Source: an uncultured Alphaproteobacteria bacterium | GTDB taxonomy: Bacteria; Pseudomonadota; Alphaproteobacteria; HIMB59; GCA-002718135 | Assembly: GCA_902612805.1 (NCBI GenBank) | Contig: CACMEY010000007.1 | Span: 1-51,324, forward strand | Reading direction: 5' to 3' | DNA: 51,324 nt | Part shown: piece by piece, positions 34,270 through 44,058 of the stretch | Position numbering within the stretch: position 1 is the stretch's first letter | How the letters are laid out: each line of letters begins with the position of its first letter | The notes under the pieces: model-generated | What the model saw: the letters and a program-made list of their open reading frames with translations, nothing else | Told to the model about the DNA's origin: nothing | Databases searched by the model: none | Position numbers and translations under genes: made by a program

Positions 34270-35055
34270 ATGATTATTAAAAAAATCGAAGAATTCGAAG
34301 AAAATGGATATACAATTCTGGAAGATGTTATTCCTCAAAATGAAGTTCAATTACTTAATTTAGAACTTCAGGAGTCTGCAGATAAGTTTGGAAAAAATAA
34401 TAATGGAGTAACTTATCTTGCAACAACAATTAATTTTTGCCAAAGTTTTGATAAGTATTTAATACATCCAGATATAAAGCATTTGATGCTACATTATCTT
34501 GGTGAAGATTATAGAATTTCATCTACTTCAACACAAATTAATGAACAGAATAATAAAAAAGGAGATTGGCATGCTGATTGGCCTTTTTGTGTTTTTAATG
34601 GTGGTAATATTAATAAACCATTTCCTAAAAAAGTACTTCATATTACCTGTATATTTATGTTTGTAGATTTTGATAAAGAAATTGGAAGTACATTAGTCAA
34701 ACCAAAAAGTCATCTACTAGAAACCAACCCTACATTTGAGGGTGATCCTTATTATGGTGATTATGAAGATCAAATAAATATTAAAGGAAAAGCAGGTAGT
34801 GTTTTTGTAATGGATAGTAGATTATGGCATGCAAGTGATGTGAATAAATCTAATAAAAGAAGAACAAGTCTTGTTGTTCGTTATGCGCCTTGGTGGTTAA
34901 ATTTAGAAGTTTTTAGACCAAACTCATTTGATCGAAAAAAAATTATAGAAGAAAAAAATAAGTTTGGAAGTCTTTATCCATCAGTGAAAAAAGATGCATT
35001 TTCTAAAATTAATGATGAAGTTAAACCTCTTTTTGAACATTGGTTAGAAAAATAA
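34270..35055 (+). CDS. Phytanoyl-CoA dioxygenase (PhyH) family protein
   Basis: Fe(II)/2-oxoglutarate dioxygenase of 261 aa. Iron ligands H101-x-D103 (DWHADWPF) and H187 (LWHASD), with R197/R198 (KRRTSLVVRY) for 2-oxoglutarate. The C-terminal GxxNPxxFxP-like end is changed. Members hydroxylate phytanoyl-CoA, phosphonates or other small molecules. The aldo/keto reductase starts 1 nt after its stop, so the two are coupled and could act in sequence. Confidence 0.88.
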   Translation: MIIKKIEEFEENGYTILEDVIPQNEVQLLNLELQESADKFGKNNNGVTYLATTINFCQSFDKYLIHPDIKHLMLHYLGEDYRISSTSTQINEQNNKKGDWHADWPFCVFNGGNINKPFPKKVLHITCIFMFVDFDKEIGSTLVKPKSHLLETNPTFEGDPYYGDYEDQINIKGKAGSVFVMDSRLWHASDVNKSNKRRTSLVVRYAPWWLNLEVFRPNSFDRKKIIEEKNKFGSLYPSVKKDAFSKINDEVKPLFEHWLEK

Positions 35056-35056
35056 T

Positions 35057-35992
35057 TTGTTATATTCTAATTTTAAATCATTAAATAAAAAAATAAGTAA
35101 AGTTGGTCTTGGATGTGTTACATTTGGCAGAGAAATAACAGAAAATGAATCAATTAGGCTTCTTGATGTTGCAGTTGAGAATGGAATAAATCTTTTTAAT
35201 ACGTCCTATTATTATAGTGATGGAATATCTGAAAAAATAATTGGGAAATTTTTTAAAATTAAGAAGAATAGAAATGACATAACAATAGTTTCAAAAATAC
35301 ACGGAGATCTTTCAAAAAAAACAATAGAGAAGTGTGTTCATGAAAGCTTAATAAGAATGAACACTGATCATATCGACTATTACGGGGTCACTCATGACCC
35401 AAATACAAATTTAGATGAAATTTTAGAAATTATGGATCGTTTTCAAAAAGAAGGAAAAATTTTAAGAGTTGCTTGTAATAATTATGATATATCAATGTTA
35501 AAATCCTCTAAAAAAATTCAAAAAAAAAATAACTTTTTAAAATTTGGTTTATTGGAAACAGTATATAATGTGCTTTATAGAGGCGCTGAGAAAGATTTAA
35601 TAAATTACTGTGATTTAGAAAATATAGATATTATATCTTATAGTCCCTTAGGCGCAGGCTTTATAACTGGTAAGTATAAAAATGGTCGAGTTTCACCTAA
35701 AAAAACAAGATTTGATATAAAGCCCTCCCATAAAGACATTTACTTTAATGATGTTTTCTTTGAGACTATGAATAAATTAGAAAAACTTTCTAATGAAACA
35801 AACTTATCATTAATAGATTTAGCTTTATCATGGGTTTTAAGTCGTAATTTTTTATCAAGTATACTCATAGGAGTTAGAGATATATCACATATTATAAAGC
35901 CAATTAATATTTTAGAAAATCCAATCAATGGAACAATACTAAATGAAATTAATGAAATTACTAAAAATAATTTGGATCTGATTGATCCTTAA
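35057..35992 (+). CDS. Aldo/keto reductase
   Basis: TIM-barrel NADPH reductase of 311 aa. GLGCVTFGREI, the YYYSDGISE region with the catalytic Tyr, SKIHGD with the Lys, VTHDPN with the His; SPLGAGFITGKY and the LIGVRDISHI nucleotide loop follow. The usual Asp of 'FDTA' is Asn48 (NLFNTS), which is an atypical catalytic tetrad. The start is TTG 35057, 1 nt after the PhyH stop; there is no near ATG. It overlaps the convergent GH32 gene by 4 bp. Confidence 0.85.
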   Translation: MLYSNFKSLNKKISKVGLGCVTFGREITENESIRLLDVAVENGINLFNTSYYYSDGISEKIIGKFFKIKKNRNDITIVSKIHGDLSKKTIEKCVHESLIRMNTDHIDYYGVTHDPNTNLDEILEIMDRFQKEGKILRVACNNYDISMLKSSKKIQKKNNFLKFGLLETVYNVLYRGAEKDLINYCDLENIDIISYSPLGAGFITGKYKNGRVSPKKTRFDIKPSHKDIYFNDVFFETMNKLEKLSNETNLSLIDLALSWVLSRNFLSSILIGVRDISHIIKPINILENPINGTILNEINEITKNNLDLIDP

Positions 35993-37455
35993 ATTTTTTC
36001 TTTTACTCGCCAAATTTTATTTTTCTTAGCTTTTTTATATCCAGAATTAATTTTCTTTAATTTCCATATTAGTAATTTTTCAATAATGAATGAACCATTA
36101 AAAGAGTAAGCATTAATTTGATATTGGTTTTCAAATTTTTCATATATTCCTACAACTGATTGTATATTATTAATAAATACTTCAATCAAAAAATGATCAA
36201 TGAAAATAGTTATTTCTATATTTTTTGTTTTATATAAATTTTGAAAATCAAGTGATGCTTTCGTAGATCCTACTAAAATTGATTTTGAATCAGGTTCAAA
36301 AATTATAGGAAAGTTTATATCTTTATTTTTTGAAAATAATTGAAATCCGAATCTTTTATTTTTTATCTCGGATGATTTGATAAATAATTTAATCTCAATT
36401 GCATTAAAATTAATTGAAGTGATATTTTTAGTAATAGTATCATTAGCGTTTTTTGATTTGTTTTTAATTTGTATTTTAGTTAAAATTTTTTTATCGTATC
36501 TTAATTTTTCTAGCTCTTTTAATGGAGTAATTGATAATTTTTTATTATTATTATGAGACTTTAACTCTCTTGGTATTGATAAAATATTAGAATTTTTGAT
36601 TTGTTTAATTCTTAACCATGCCCACATTATTCTTCTACCATCCTTAGAAATAACTGTTTCTGGTGCAAAAAAATCTCTTGATTCAAGTGCATATATTGGA
36701 TCTGTTACATCAGGCCAGTTCATTCTTTCATGTACTTCAGGAATAAACCTTTCATTTTTTTTATCCCAATCTCCAATATAGTAACGACAACCATGAGAAT
36801 GACTAATACATAAAAGTACCCATTTATTTTTTAATTTAAAAAAATTTGGACAAGAAATATCCTCTCCTTTAACTACATCATCTAAGTCTTTTGACATAAA
36901 TTTTCCCACATATTTCCATTCAATTAAGTTTTTTGATTTAAATAAATCTGGGTTAATACCACCAGAAATAGAATAGTAAGTGTTATTAATTATGAAACAA
37001 TCTGGATCCCAAAAATTAATCTTAAATTTATTTTTATTTATTGGTAATGGTTTATTCCATTTTGACAATTGATTGTTTTTAGCAATTATGACAAAATTAT
37101 TTTTTGTGTTTTCTCCATGATAAATTATTGCTGGTTTTTTATCTAAAGTAATAAATCCAGTTCCACTAAACATGCCATGTTTTGTAAAACTAGGTTGTAA
37201 TTTTGTTGTTTGCCATTCCCAATTTAACATGTCTTTACTAGTACAATGAATAAATGAATGAGAGTGATTAAAAGGAAAACTATTTCTTGGTAAATTTTTC
37301 CTTATACCATTCCATTTATGTCTTAAAATATAATGAAGATGATAAACTCCATTTAAGTAAAAAATTGCGTTAGGATCACCTGGCTCATTACCTTTACCAG
37401 GATGCTGTAAATGAAATGATAAATTAATATTGTTTAAATTTTTAATTTTACTCAT
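35989..37455 (-). CDS. Glycoside hydrolase family 32 (fructan/sucrose hydrolase)
   Basis: Protein of 488 aa with the five-blade propeller and C-terminal beta-sandwich of GH32. Nucleophile Asp27 in EPGDPNA (standing for NDPNG), WDPDC (149-153, the RDP motif with Trp for Arg), and the GEDISCPNFF region (197-206), where the acid/base Glu would be E198. In standard members the Glu is directly before Cys (ECP). The end has FIDHFLIEVFINN, as in levanases. No signal peptide, so it probably acts inside the cell. An 11-bp palindrome sits 15 bp upstream of the ATG. Confidence 0.87.
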   Translation of the reverse strand: MSKIKNLNNINLSFHLQHPGKGNEPGDPNAIFYLNGVYHLHYILRHKWNGIRKNLPRNSFPFNHSHSFIHCTSKDMLNWEWQTTKLQPSFTKHGMFSGTGFITLDKKPAIIYHGENTKNNFVIIAKNNQLSKWNKPLPINKNKFKINFWDPDCFIINNTYYSISGGINPDLFKSKNLIEWKYVGKFMSKDLDDVVKGEDISCPNFFKLKNKWVLLCISHSHGCRYYIGDWDKKNERFIPEVHERMNWPDVTDPIYALESRDFFAPETVISKDGRRIMWAWLRIKQIKNSNILSIPRELKSHNNNKKLSITPLKELEKLRYDKKILTKIQIKNKSKNANDTITKNITSINFNAIEIKLFIKSSEIKNKRFGFQLFSKNKDINFPIIFEPDSKSILVGSTKASLDFQNLYKTKNIEITIFIDHFLIEVFINNIQSVVGIYEKFENQYQINAYSFNGSFIIEKLLIWKLKKINSGYKKAKKNKIWRVKEKI

Positions 37456-37469
37456 TTTATATTGATTTA

Positions 37470-37494
37470 TACAAAATATTAATAATATTTTGTA
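37470..37494. promoter_or_regulatory. Palindrome upstream of the GH32 gene
   Basis: TACAAAATATT (37470-37480) and AATATTTTGTA (37484-37494) are a perfect 11-bp inverted repeat with spacer AAT. It may be a regulator's operator for the GH32 gene. The rest of the 37456-37688 gap holds nothing else recognised. Confidence 0.5.
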
Positions 37495-37688
37495 AATATA
37501 GATTCCTCATTATTCAACTCGTCTTTTTTTGATATAAAGTAGAAATAATCTCAAATACAGAAAGCAACATTTACTTTAAAATATTACAAACATTGCTAAT
37601 TATTGATTAATGTGAACTATTTATAAATTTTACAAGACTTATTTAATCAATTTTTATAAGGATAATTTTTTAATTTTAAAAATATGAT

Positions 37689-39464
37689 ATGAAAAAAGAT
37701 TCTACTTTCTTTAGTACATCAAAATTATTGCTCCCTTATTTATGGCCTAACAGCAGAAAAGATCTTAGAATAAGAGTCGTTTTAGCTGGGTTGAGTATGA
37801 TATTAGCAAAAGTAGCTAGCGTTTATACACCTTTAATCCTTGGAAATGCCGTTGATTCACTTAATGATTTAAGTAGTGGTATAAATTTATTATTATATGT
37901 TCCAATTGCTATTATTATTTCTTATGGAATTGTAAGAATAGCTTCATTTGCTTTTAATGAAATAAGAGATGCTCTTTTTTCTAAAGTATCTCAAAATGCA
38001 ATTAGAAGAGTAAGTCTAAAAGTTTTCAAACATTTACATTTTTTGTCTTTAGATTTTCATCTTTCAAGACAGACTGGAGGTCTTAATAGATTTATTGATA
38101 GGGGGACAAAAGGAATAGATTTTTTATTACGCTATGTTCTATTTAATGTAGTTCCAACATTTATTGAGCTAGTTCTTGTTATATTTATTTTACTTACCTT
38201 ATACGGATTTGAATACGCAATCATAACTTTTATTACTATTTCTATCTATGTTATTTTAACATTTACAATTACTCAATGGAGATTGCAATTTAGAAAAGAT
38301 ATGAATTTAGCAGATAATGCTGCAAGTACTAAAATGATTGATAGCCTTCTTAATTTTGAAACTGTTAAATATTTTAATAACGAAAATCATGAGTTTAAAA
38401 GATTAGATGAGTCACTAGAAAAATATGAAAATGCAGCAAACAAGAACAGAACATCCTTATCTCTTTTAAATATTAGCCAAACATTTGTAATAATGAGTGG
38501 AATAACTCTTATGCTTGTTTTAACAGTATTTGGAATTCAGAATAAAACTATAACTGTTGGCGGTTTTGTAGTTATCAATGCTTATATGCTTCAACTCTAT
38601 CAGCCATTAAATTTTCTAGGAACTATTTATCGCGAAATAAGACAATCGTTAGTTGATATGGAAAATATGTTTAATCTTTTAAAAGAAAAAAATAAAATTG
38701 ATGATAGTGGAAGTGAACATTTAAATAACAATAATGCAGAAATAATTTTTAAAAATATTTTTTTTGGATATGAAAATAAAAGAACAATTATCAAAAATAT
38801 ATCCTTTAGTATACCAGAAGGTAAATCTTTAGCGATAGTTGGACCAACTGGTGCAGGGAAATCAACAATAAGTAAATTATTGTTTCGTTTTTATGATCCA
38901 GATAGTGGAGAAATATTAATTAATAAGAAAAATATAAAAAAATACAAACAAAACTCATTAAGACAAATGATAGGTGTCGTCCCCCAGGATACAGTTTTAT
39001 TCAATGACACAATTTTTTATAATATTTCTTATGGTTTAATAAACTCAAGTGAAGAAGAAGTAATAAATGCAGCAAAAATTGCTGGTATCCATGATTTTAT
39101 TGAAAGTATTCCTAATAAATACAATACTATTGTGGGTGAGAGAGGTCTTAAATTATCTGGAGGAGAAAAACAAAGAGTTGCTATAGCAAGAGCTGTTTTA
39201 AAAAATCCATCAATCCTCTTTTTTGATGAAGCAACATCAGCATTAGACACTAATACAGAAAAAGAAATAAATAAAAATTTAAACAAAATATCTCAGGGTA
39301 AAACCACATTAATTATAGCTCATAGACTTTCAACTGTGTCAAATGCAGATAAAATAATTGTTATAGATAAAGGAAATATCGTTGAAGAAGGAGATCATTC
39401 AAGCCTACTAAATAAAGATGGATTATACGCATTAATGTGGAATAAACAAAAACATCAAAATTAA
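37689..39464 (+). CDS. Atm1-type ABC exporter (permease-ATPase fusion)
   Basis: Protein of 591 aa. N-terminal six-TM domain (about 20-320) with the Atm1-type ILGNAVDSLND and NAVDS loop, FNNENHEFKRLDESLEKYE and LNFLGTIYREIRQSLVDMEN. ATPase with Walker A GPTGAGKST, signature LSGGEKQR, Walker B ILFFDEATSALD and IAHRLSTV. Homologs export glutathione-linked sulfur or metal species. It forms a homodimer. It stands by itself, upstream of the aldo/keto reductase with a 72-bp gap. Confidence 0.9.
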   Translation: MKKDSTFFSTSKLLLPYLWPNSRKDLRIRVVLAGLSMILAKVASVYTPLILGNAVDSLNDLSSGINLLLYVPIAIIISYGIVRIASFAFNEIRDALFSKVSQNAIRRVSLKVFKHLHFLSLDFHLSRQTGGLNRFIDRGTKGIDFLLRYVLFNVVPTFIELVLVIFILLTLYGFEYAIITFITISIYVILTFTITQWRLQFRKDMNLADNAASTKMIDSLLNFETVKYFNNENHEFKRLDESLEKYENAANKNRTSLSLLNISQTFVIMSGITLMLVLTVFGIQNKTITVGGFVVINAYMLQLYQPLNFLGTIYREIRQSLVDMENMFNLLKEKNKIDDSGSEHLNNNNAEIIFKNIFFGYENKRTIIKNISFSIPEGKSLAIVGPTGAGKSTISKLLFRFYDPDSGEILINKKNIKKYKQNSLRQMIGVVPQDTVLFNDTIFYNISYGLINSSEEEVINAAKIAGIHDFIESIPNKYNTIVGERGLKLSGGEKQRVAIARAVLKNPSILFFDEATSALDTNTEKEINKNLNKISQGKTTLIIAHRLSTVSNADKIIVIDKGNIVEEGDHSSLLNKDGLYALMWNKQKHQN

Positions 39465-39536
39465 TTAATAGTTTTTATATTATTTAAGTTTAAATAATTA
39501 CTTGATGTAAAAGCTAAATATACTTAAGAAGTATTA

Positions 39537-40565
39537 ATGGCCTATAAAGCAAATAATAAAAGATATAAAAAATTAGAATACAGAAGATCTGGCAAAAGCG
39601 GTCTTTTGCTACCCCCTATTACCTTAGGTCTTTGGCATAATTTTGGCGGAAAAAAATCTATGACAAAAGAAGCAAAGAAGATGCTCTTTAGAGCTTTTGA
39701 TAGAGGTATAACACATTTTGATCTCGCAAATAATTACGGCCCACCTGCTGGATCTGCAGAAGAAAATTTTGGTAAAGTTATGAATTCTGATTTTAAAAAA
39801 TATAGAGATGAAATGATCATATCAAGTAAAGCTGGTTATCATATGTGGGATGGACCTTATGGCGAATGGGGTTCAAAAAAATATTTGACATCAAGTCTTG
39901 ATCAAAGCTTAAAAAGAATGAAGATTGAATATGTTGACATTTTCTATTCTCATCGCTTTGATCCCTTAACTCCATTAGAAGAAACTGCCGATGCATTGGC
40001 ACAAGCTGTTAATCAAGGAAAAGCACTGTACGTGGGAATTTCTTCATATAGTTCTAAACAAACAATAATAATTAATAAACTTTTAAAACGAAGAGGAATT
40101 AATTGTTTAATACATCAGCCATCTTACTCAATGCTGAATAGATGGATTGAAAAAGATCTTTTAGATACACTCAAAAAGTTAGGTATTGGTTGTATTGCTT
40201 TTTCTCCATTAGCACAGGGTATGCTATCTGGAAAATATTTGAAAACTATTCCTAAAGTATCTAGAATTTCAGATAATTCATCTCTTGATAAAAAAATGAT
40301 TACTAAAAGCTACTTAGTAAAAATTAAAGAATTGACAAAAATAGCAAAAAAAAGAGGTCAATCTTTACCACAAATGGCTTTATCATGGGTCTTACGTCAC
40401 GAAACTATGACATCTGCTTTAATTGGAGCAAGAACTGTGAAGCAATTAGATGAATGTCTGGATAGTCAAAATAATTTATATTTTAGTAAATCGGAATTAA
40501 AAGAGATAGATAAATATGCAAGAGAAGAAAAAATTAATCTTTGGGCTACTTCAAGTAAAGATTAA
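39537..40565 (+). CDS. Aldo/keto reductase, YghZ-like
   Basis: TIM-barrel reductase of 342 aa, probably NADPH-dependent. PPITLGLWHNFGG, HFDLANNYGPPAGSAEENFG (Asp and Tyr of the tetrad), ISSKAGYHMWDGPYG, YSHRFDPLTPLEET and GARTVKQLDE resemble E. coli YghZ, which reduces L-glyceraldehyde 3-phosphate. ATG start, then a 12-bp gap to the hydroxyacid dehydrogenase. Confidence 0.9.
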   Translation: MAYKANNKRYKKLEYRRSGKSGLLLPPITLGLWHNFGGKKSMTKEAKKMLFRAFDRGITHFDLANNYGPPAGSAEENFGKVMNSDFKKYRDEMIISSKAGYHMWDGPYGEWGSKKYLTSSLDQSLKRMKIEYVDIFYSHRFDPLTPLEETADALAQAVNQGKALYVGISSYSSKQTIIINKLLKRRGINCLIHQPSYSMLNRWIEKDLLDTLKKLGIGCIAFSPLAQGMLSGKYLKTIPKVSRISDNSSLDKKMITKSYLVKIKELTKIAKKRGQSLPQMALSWVLRHETMTSALIGARTVKQLDECLDSQNNLYFSKSELKEIDKYAREEKINLWATSSKD

Positions 40566-40577
40566 TTTATTTCTTAT

Positions 40578-41501
40578 ATGAAATTAAATATTTTAATTAC
40601 TGATATTCTCATCAAAGATTTTATACCTGTTTATAAAAAAAATTTTATTGTTGATTGCTTATGGCAATTAAAAAGCAAAATTGATTTTAGCAAATATCAA
40701 GGAATTGTTGTCACTGGTGGCTTTAAAACTGATAAAAAATTTCTTAAAAAATTTAAAAATCTCAAAATAGTTTCAGTATTTGGTGTTGGGTATGATGGTG
40801 TAGATCTGAATTATTGTAAAAATAATAAAATAGTTATAACAAATACACCTAAAGTTCTTACTAATGATGTTGCTGATTTAGCACTTGGCCTCATGATAGC
40901 TTTATCAAGAAAAATAAATGAAGCTCATGATTTTATTTTGAAAAAAAAATGGAATAACAAACCTTTTGATTTGACAACTAGCCTTACTAACAAAACAGTA
41001 GGAATAGTAGGTATGGGTGAAATAGGTAAAGCATTTTCTAAACGAGTAAAATCACTTTCTATGAAAATTGTTTATTATGGTCCAAATAATAAAAATTTGA
41101 ATTTTAAATATTTTAAAAATTTAAAAGATATGGCTAGTTTAATTGATGTAATGGTTATTACTTGTATTGGTGGAAGTGAGACAAGACACTTAATAAACAA
41201 TAGTATATTAAAACTAATGAAACCCTCCTCCATAATAGTAAATGTTTCAAGAGGATCTGTAATTAATGAAGTTGATTTATTAGATACTTTGAATAAAAAT
41301 TTAATAAGTGGTGCTGCATTGGATGTGTTTGAAATGGAGCCAAAAATTAATAGTAAATTTTTAAAGTTAAATAATGTTTTGTTATCCCCTCATAATGGCA
41401 GTGCTACTTTTGAAACAAGATTGAGAATGGCTAAGATTAGTTCACAAAATATATCAAATTATCTTTATTCAAAAAAATTAAAAAACAAAGTTAAATACTA
41501 A
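40578..41501 (+). CDS. D-isomer-specific 2-hydroxyacid dehydrogenase
   Basis: NAD(P)-dependent enzyme of 307 aa that interconverts 2-hydroxy and 2-keto acids. Rossmann GMGEIG (145-150), catalytic Arg225 (NVSRGSVIN), Glu254 (DVFEMEP) and His272 (SPHNGSAT) are all present. The N-terminal domain is somewhat short, as in glyoxylate/hydroxypyruvate reductases. Part of the + strand run 39537-44058 of carbohydrate genes. Confidence 0.92.
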   Translation: MKLNILITDILIKDFIPVYKKNFIVDCLWQLKSKIDFSKYQGIVVTGGFKTDKKFLKKFKNLKIVSVFGVGYDGVDLNYCKNNKIVITNTPKVLTNDVADLALGLMIALSRKINEAHDFILKKKWNNKPFDLTTSLTNKTVGIVGMGEIGKAFSKRVKSLSMKIVYYGPNNKNLNFKYFKNLKDMASLIDVMVITCIGGSETRHLINNSILKLMKPSSIIVNVSRGSVINEVDLLDTLNKNLISGAALDVFEMEPKINSKFLKLNNVLLSPHNGSATFETRLRMAKISSQNISNYLYSKKLKNKVKY

Positions 41502-41543
41502 AACATATTGTAATTAGTTTTCTTTTTTGATAATTTTTTTTTA

Positions 41544-43094
41544 ATGAAAATTTTTAGAAATTTTATTGTAGTTTTGATATTTGCTTTTCTTTCATTCAAT
41601 TTTTTATTTGATTTCACATATATAAATAAGCAAATTAACAATAATTTAAATGAATTTGTACATAAGTATATTTTATTTCATAAAAATACGTCAAACTTAA
41701 AAACTCAAATAAAAGATCTCAAAAAAGAACGAAATCAATTTAGAAAACAAAAAGAATTATTTGAAGAGGCATACAAAGATTTATATGATGATAGTTTTGA
41801 AACTGAATATAATTCTCAAATATTAACAAAAATACTTGAACAATTTGATCCTTATGAATTTGATTTAGAAATCAAAAAACATAATAAGAATTTAGAATAT
41901 TCAATTAACTCTGAACACAGTTTTTCAAATAATAAAATCAAGACAAAAGTTTATAGTCCTCAAAAAAACATATTATTATATGGTATAGCTAACCAATTCC
42001 CAGCAAGTGGATATTTAGAAACATATAATAATAATTTAATTTTAATTTCAGCAAGTGGTGTATTAGCGTATTCTAAAGAAATTAAAAATAATACAAACGA
42101 CTTATATTTTAAACAAATTAAAACAAATATTAATAAATTCATAGGTGAAGAACAATTTAGAAAATCAAGAATACATGATTTTGATTGGTTAGAAGGTGGT
42201 TGGTTCTCAATAAAAGATATCAATATTTACAAAGATCAAATTTATGTATCTTATACAAGAGAAGTTGAAGACAATTGTTGGAATACAAGCTTATTACATG
42301 GAAAAATGAATTTAAAACTCATTATATTTGAAAATCTTTTTACATCAGATGAATGCGTGCATTTTTATGATAATATTGATGGTGAGTTTAATGCACATCA
42401 ATCTGGAGGGCGAATAATCAATGTAGATGATCAAAATCTATTTTTTTCTACTGGTGATTTTAGAAGTAGATTCAGAGCGCAAAAAAAAGATAGTATATTT
42501 AGTAAAATAATTGAAATTAATAAAAACACAAAAGATTACAAAGTTGTAAGTATGGGCCATAGAAACCCTCAAGGTTTATATTATAATAAAAAAAATAATT
42601 TCTTATTAGAGGCAGAACATGGTCCAGAAGGTGGTGATGAAATTAATTTAATTGAATTAAATAATAATAATAAAATACCTAATTATGGATGGGCTATATC
42701 TTCATATGGAGAGCATTATGGAGGAAAAAATGCTGCCTATAACAAAAAAAAGTATTTAAAATATCCACTTCATAAATCTCACTCTGAATATAAATTTATT
42801 GAACCTCTCATTTACTTTAATCCATCCATTGGGATTTCTCAAATAGTTGGTTTAGATAAAAATAATAGCTACGTAGTAGCATCAATGAAGGATGAATCCC
42901 TCTATTTTTTTGAATATGACTACAATGATGAAAAAATCACAACTCCAAATAAAGTTAACAACGGTAATAGTGATAATATAAAAATTGAAAGAGTTCATAT
43001 TGGTGAAAGAATAAGAGATATGATTTATTACAATAATAAATTATATTTATACTTGGAAGATACTGCTTCTTTAGCAGAAATCTCTTTTAATTAA
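41544..43094 (+). CDS. Membrane-anchored PQQ-type sugar dehydrogenase-like propeller
   Basis: Protein of 516 aa. N-terminal TM anchor (about 5-24), coiled coil (about 45-85, rich in Lys/Glu), then a beta-propeller with the GSDH (glucose/sorbosone dehydrogenase) marks: FDWLEGGW, GGRIINVD, GHRNPQGLYY, EHGPEGGDEIN and NYGWAISSYG. Such enzymes, when active, oxidise aldoses in the periplasm using PQQ. No PQQ-synthesis genes are present in the window. The long coiled-coil spacer from membrane to propeller is unusual. It is followed 1 nt later by the GH32-like gene. Confidence 0.83.
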   Translation: MKIFRNFIVVLIFAFLSFNFLFDFTYINKQINNNLNEFVHKYILFHKNTSNLKTQIKDLKKERNQFRKQKELFEEAYKDLYDDSFETEYNSQILTKILEQFDPYEFDLEIKKHNKNLEYSINSEHSFSNNKIKTKVYSPQKNILLYGIANQFPASGYLETYNNNLILISASGVLAYSKEIKNNTNDLYFKQIKTNINKFIGEEQFRKSRIHDFDWLEGGWFSIKDINIYKDQIYVSYTREVEDNCWNTSLLHGKMNLKLIIFENLFTSDECVHFYDNIDGEFNAHQSGGRIINVDDQNLFFSTGDFRSRFRAQKKDSIFSKIIEINKNTKDYKVVSMGHRNPQGLYYNKKNNFLLEAEHGPEGGDEINLIELNNNNKIPNYGWAISSYGEHYGGKNAAYNKKKYLKYPLHKSHSEYKFIEPLIYFNPSIGISQIVGLDKNNSYVVASMKDESLYFFEYDYNDEKITTPNKVNNGNSDNIKIERVHIGERIRDMIYYNNKLYLYLEDTASLAEISFN

Positions 43095-43095
43095 A

Positions 43096-44058
43096 TTGAT
43101 AAAACTTAAAGAAAAATGGCTTTGGGATTTTTGGATAATTAATGATAATGAGATTTGGTATTGTTATTTTCTTCAAGCTGATAAATCTCTAAAAGATCCT
43201 GGTCTAAGGCATAATAATGTTACTCATGGATTAGCTACCTCAAAAGATTTAATTAATTGGGAATATCATGGTACAGTTTTTACTCCTTCTAAAAATGAAA
43301 ATTTTGATGATTATACAACTTGGACAGGATCAATAATTAAAAATAAAAATAAATGGCACTACTTTTATACAGGTAGAAATAAAAAGGAAAATGGCAGTAA
43401 ACAAAGAATTGGTCATGCACTAGGTGACACACCCTATTCTTTTAATAGATATGGCAATGGATTAGCTCTCGATTTAGATAAAAATATTTACCAAGAGTTA
43501 GAGAGTGATAATTATTGGCAAGATCGTGCTATGCGTGATCCATGGGTAATGAAGCATCCTCATGAAAATAAATTTATAATGGCTTACACAGCTAGAGCAT
43601 CAATCCACAATGATCCTTATCAGTGTGGGGTAATTGGAATGGCTGAATCACATGACCTTTATGAATGGAAATGTATTCAACCTTTATTTGGAGGATTATT
43701 TAGTCAGTTAGAAGTTCCTCAAATATTTAAAGTTAAAAATAAATGGTATTGTTTATTTTGTAACCATCCTGAAGATTGGTCCAATAAATTTAGAGAAAAC
43801 TACAATGGTCCAAAAAAGAGAGGAACACATTATTTAATTGCAGATAAATTTGAGGGTCCATGGATTTTAGCACCAGGTCCCTATTTAACAACAAACTATG
43901 AAATAGAACTGTATGCGGGAAGAGTCATAGAAAAAGATAAAAAATTTTTCTTTATGGCTTTTTTACATGATGATCAAAATGGCAATTTTATTGGAGAAAT
44001 ATCAAATCCAATTCCAATTAGTTTTGATAAAAATGGTTTAATGAGTTTGGAAATTTAA
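43096..44058 (+). CDS. GH32-like five-blade propeller hydrolase
   Basis: Protein of 320 aa with the catalytic propeller only; the C-terminal beta-sandwich is absent. Candidate residues: Asp11 (KWLWDFWI, first blade), R147-D148-P149 (MRDPWV) and Glu206 (LEVPQIF), which match the three acidic positions of the GH32/GH68 clan. WTGSIIKNKNKWHYFYTGR is typical of that propeller. The start is TTG 43096, 1 nt after the preceding stop. It could work on sucrose-like or other beta-fructosides; the family is not certain (GH32 against GH43/68/130-type propellers). Confidence 0.78.
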   Translation: MIKLKEKWLWDFWIINDNEIWYCYFLQADKSLKDPGLRHNNVTHGLATSKDLINWEYHGTVFTPSKNENFDDYTTWTGSIIKNKNKWHYFYTGRNKKENGSKQRIGHALGDTPYSFNRYGNGLALDLDKNIYQELESDNYWQDRAMRDPWVMKHPHENKFIMAYTARASIHNDPYQCGVIGMAESHDLYEWKCIQPLFGGLFSQLEVPQIFKVKNKWYCLFCNHPEDWSNKFRENYNGPKKRGTHYLIADKFEGPWILAPGPYLTTNYEIELYAGRVIEKDKKFFFMAFLHDDQNGNFIGEISNPIPISFDKNGLMSLEI

